Shown here: positions 13,770 through 13,877 of the stretch, piece by piece
How the letters are laid out: the number at the start of each line of letters is the position of its first letter
Numbering within the stretch: the first letter of the stretch is position 1
Origin: Crenothrix polyspora
Lineage (GTDB): Bacteria > Pseudomonadota > Gammaproteobacteria > Methylococcales > Methylomonadaceae
Reading direction: 5' to 3'
Assembly: GCA_945903675.1 (NCBI GenBank)
Contig: CAMDOP010000056.1
Span: forward strand, 1-13,877
Length of the DNA: 13,877 nt
Made by a program: the position numbers and the translations under genes
The notes under the pieces: model-generated
What the model was told of the DNA's origin: nothing
The model's input: only the letters and a program-made list of their open reading frames with translations
Databases searched by the model: none

Positions 13770-13877
13770 TTATGCTACTTTTCTTGCCTGAATATCTATA
13801 TCTTGGACATCAGCTTCTTTGGCTTTATCTGGATTAAGCTGAACCTTTTCGATTCTTTGCCAATTACGTGTACTTCC
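13770..13877 (-). CDS. C-terminal end of an unrecognised protein (partial)
   Basis: An open frame enters from the right edge on the minus strand and ends with TAA at 13770. The 35 visible residues include RNWQRIEKVQ, then LNPDKAKEADVQDIDIQARKVA. They are hydrophilic, rich in Lys, Asp and Gln, and look like a helical protein tail. It converges with hsdR, leaving 150 bases between. I cannot assign a family. It could be a further island gene. The coding character (no stop for 36 codons at the edge of an AT-rich region, sensible composition) supports it only moderately. Confidence 0.45.
   Translation of the reverse strand, partial: GSTRNWQRIEKVQLNPDKAKEADVQDIDIQARKVA

Noticed and set aside
1..13877. 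CRISPR array or insertion sequence
   Set aside because: No regularly spaced repeats of CRISPR length and no transposase or terminal inverted repeats were seen. The only recombinase is the integrase.

Overview
The window looks like a stretch of gammaproteobacterial chromosome (AT-rich, rpsF-rpsR-DUF2232-rplI ribosomal cluster, Kdo transferase for lipid A) that changes, just after a tRNA pair, into the left part of an integrated genomic island. The first bases carry the start of what resembles an exosortase-associated O-ligase-type membrane protein. Such genes are frequent in environmental Gram-negatives, including methylotrophs, but the sequence does not allow a genus call.

Bases 1-5580 are host backbone. 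On the minus strand lie a partial membrane protein (1-86), waaA (466-1731) and the ribosomal cluster rpsF-rpsR-DUF2232-rplI (3929 down to 1806), which has a recognisable promoter and a structured leader before rpsF. On the plus strand are two small unrecognised envelope proteins (4205-4474 and 5014-5544), separated by a 539-base intergenic region with small repeats and a candidate promoter.

Bases 5552-5867 hold tRNA-Gly(GCC), driven by a near-ideal sigma70 promoter, then a perfect terminator-like hairpin, tRNA-Cys(GCA) and a second terminator. A P4-type tyrosine integrase (5961-7157) starts right behind and points away from the tRNA. This is the classic arrangement of an island inserted at a tRNA 3' end. 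Five copies of ATACCGNC surround the integrase start.

Bases 7158-13877 are island cargo: a 72-residue stand-alone protein resembling the FtsK gamma winged-helix domain, an XRE repressor on the minus strand, and a complete type I restriction-modification operon hsdM-hsdS-hsdR on the plus strand. The repressor and hsdM are divergent. Between them is an exact 18-bp palindrome over the hsdM -10 box, and a second inverted repeat lies over the repressor start codon, which suggests autoregulated, delayed restriction after transfer. The right end of the island is not in the window; an unrecognised minus-strand gene is cut by the right edge.

The least ordinary items are the stand-alone FtsK-gamma-like protein, whose recognition helix has lost one of the residues reported to read KOPS in E. 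coli, the ATACCGNC array at the integrase, and the palindrome pair controlling the restriction system.
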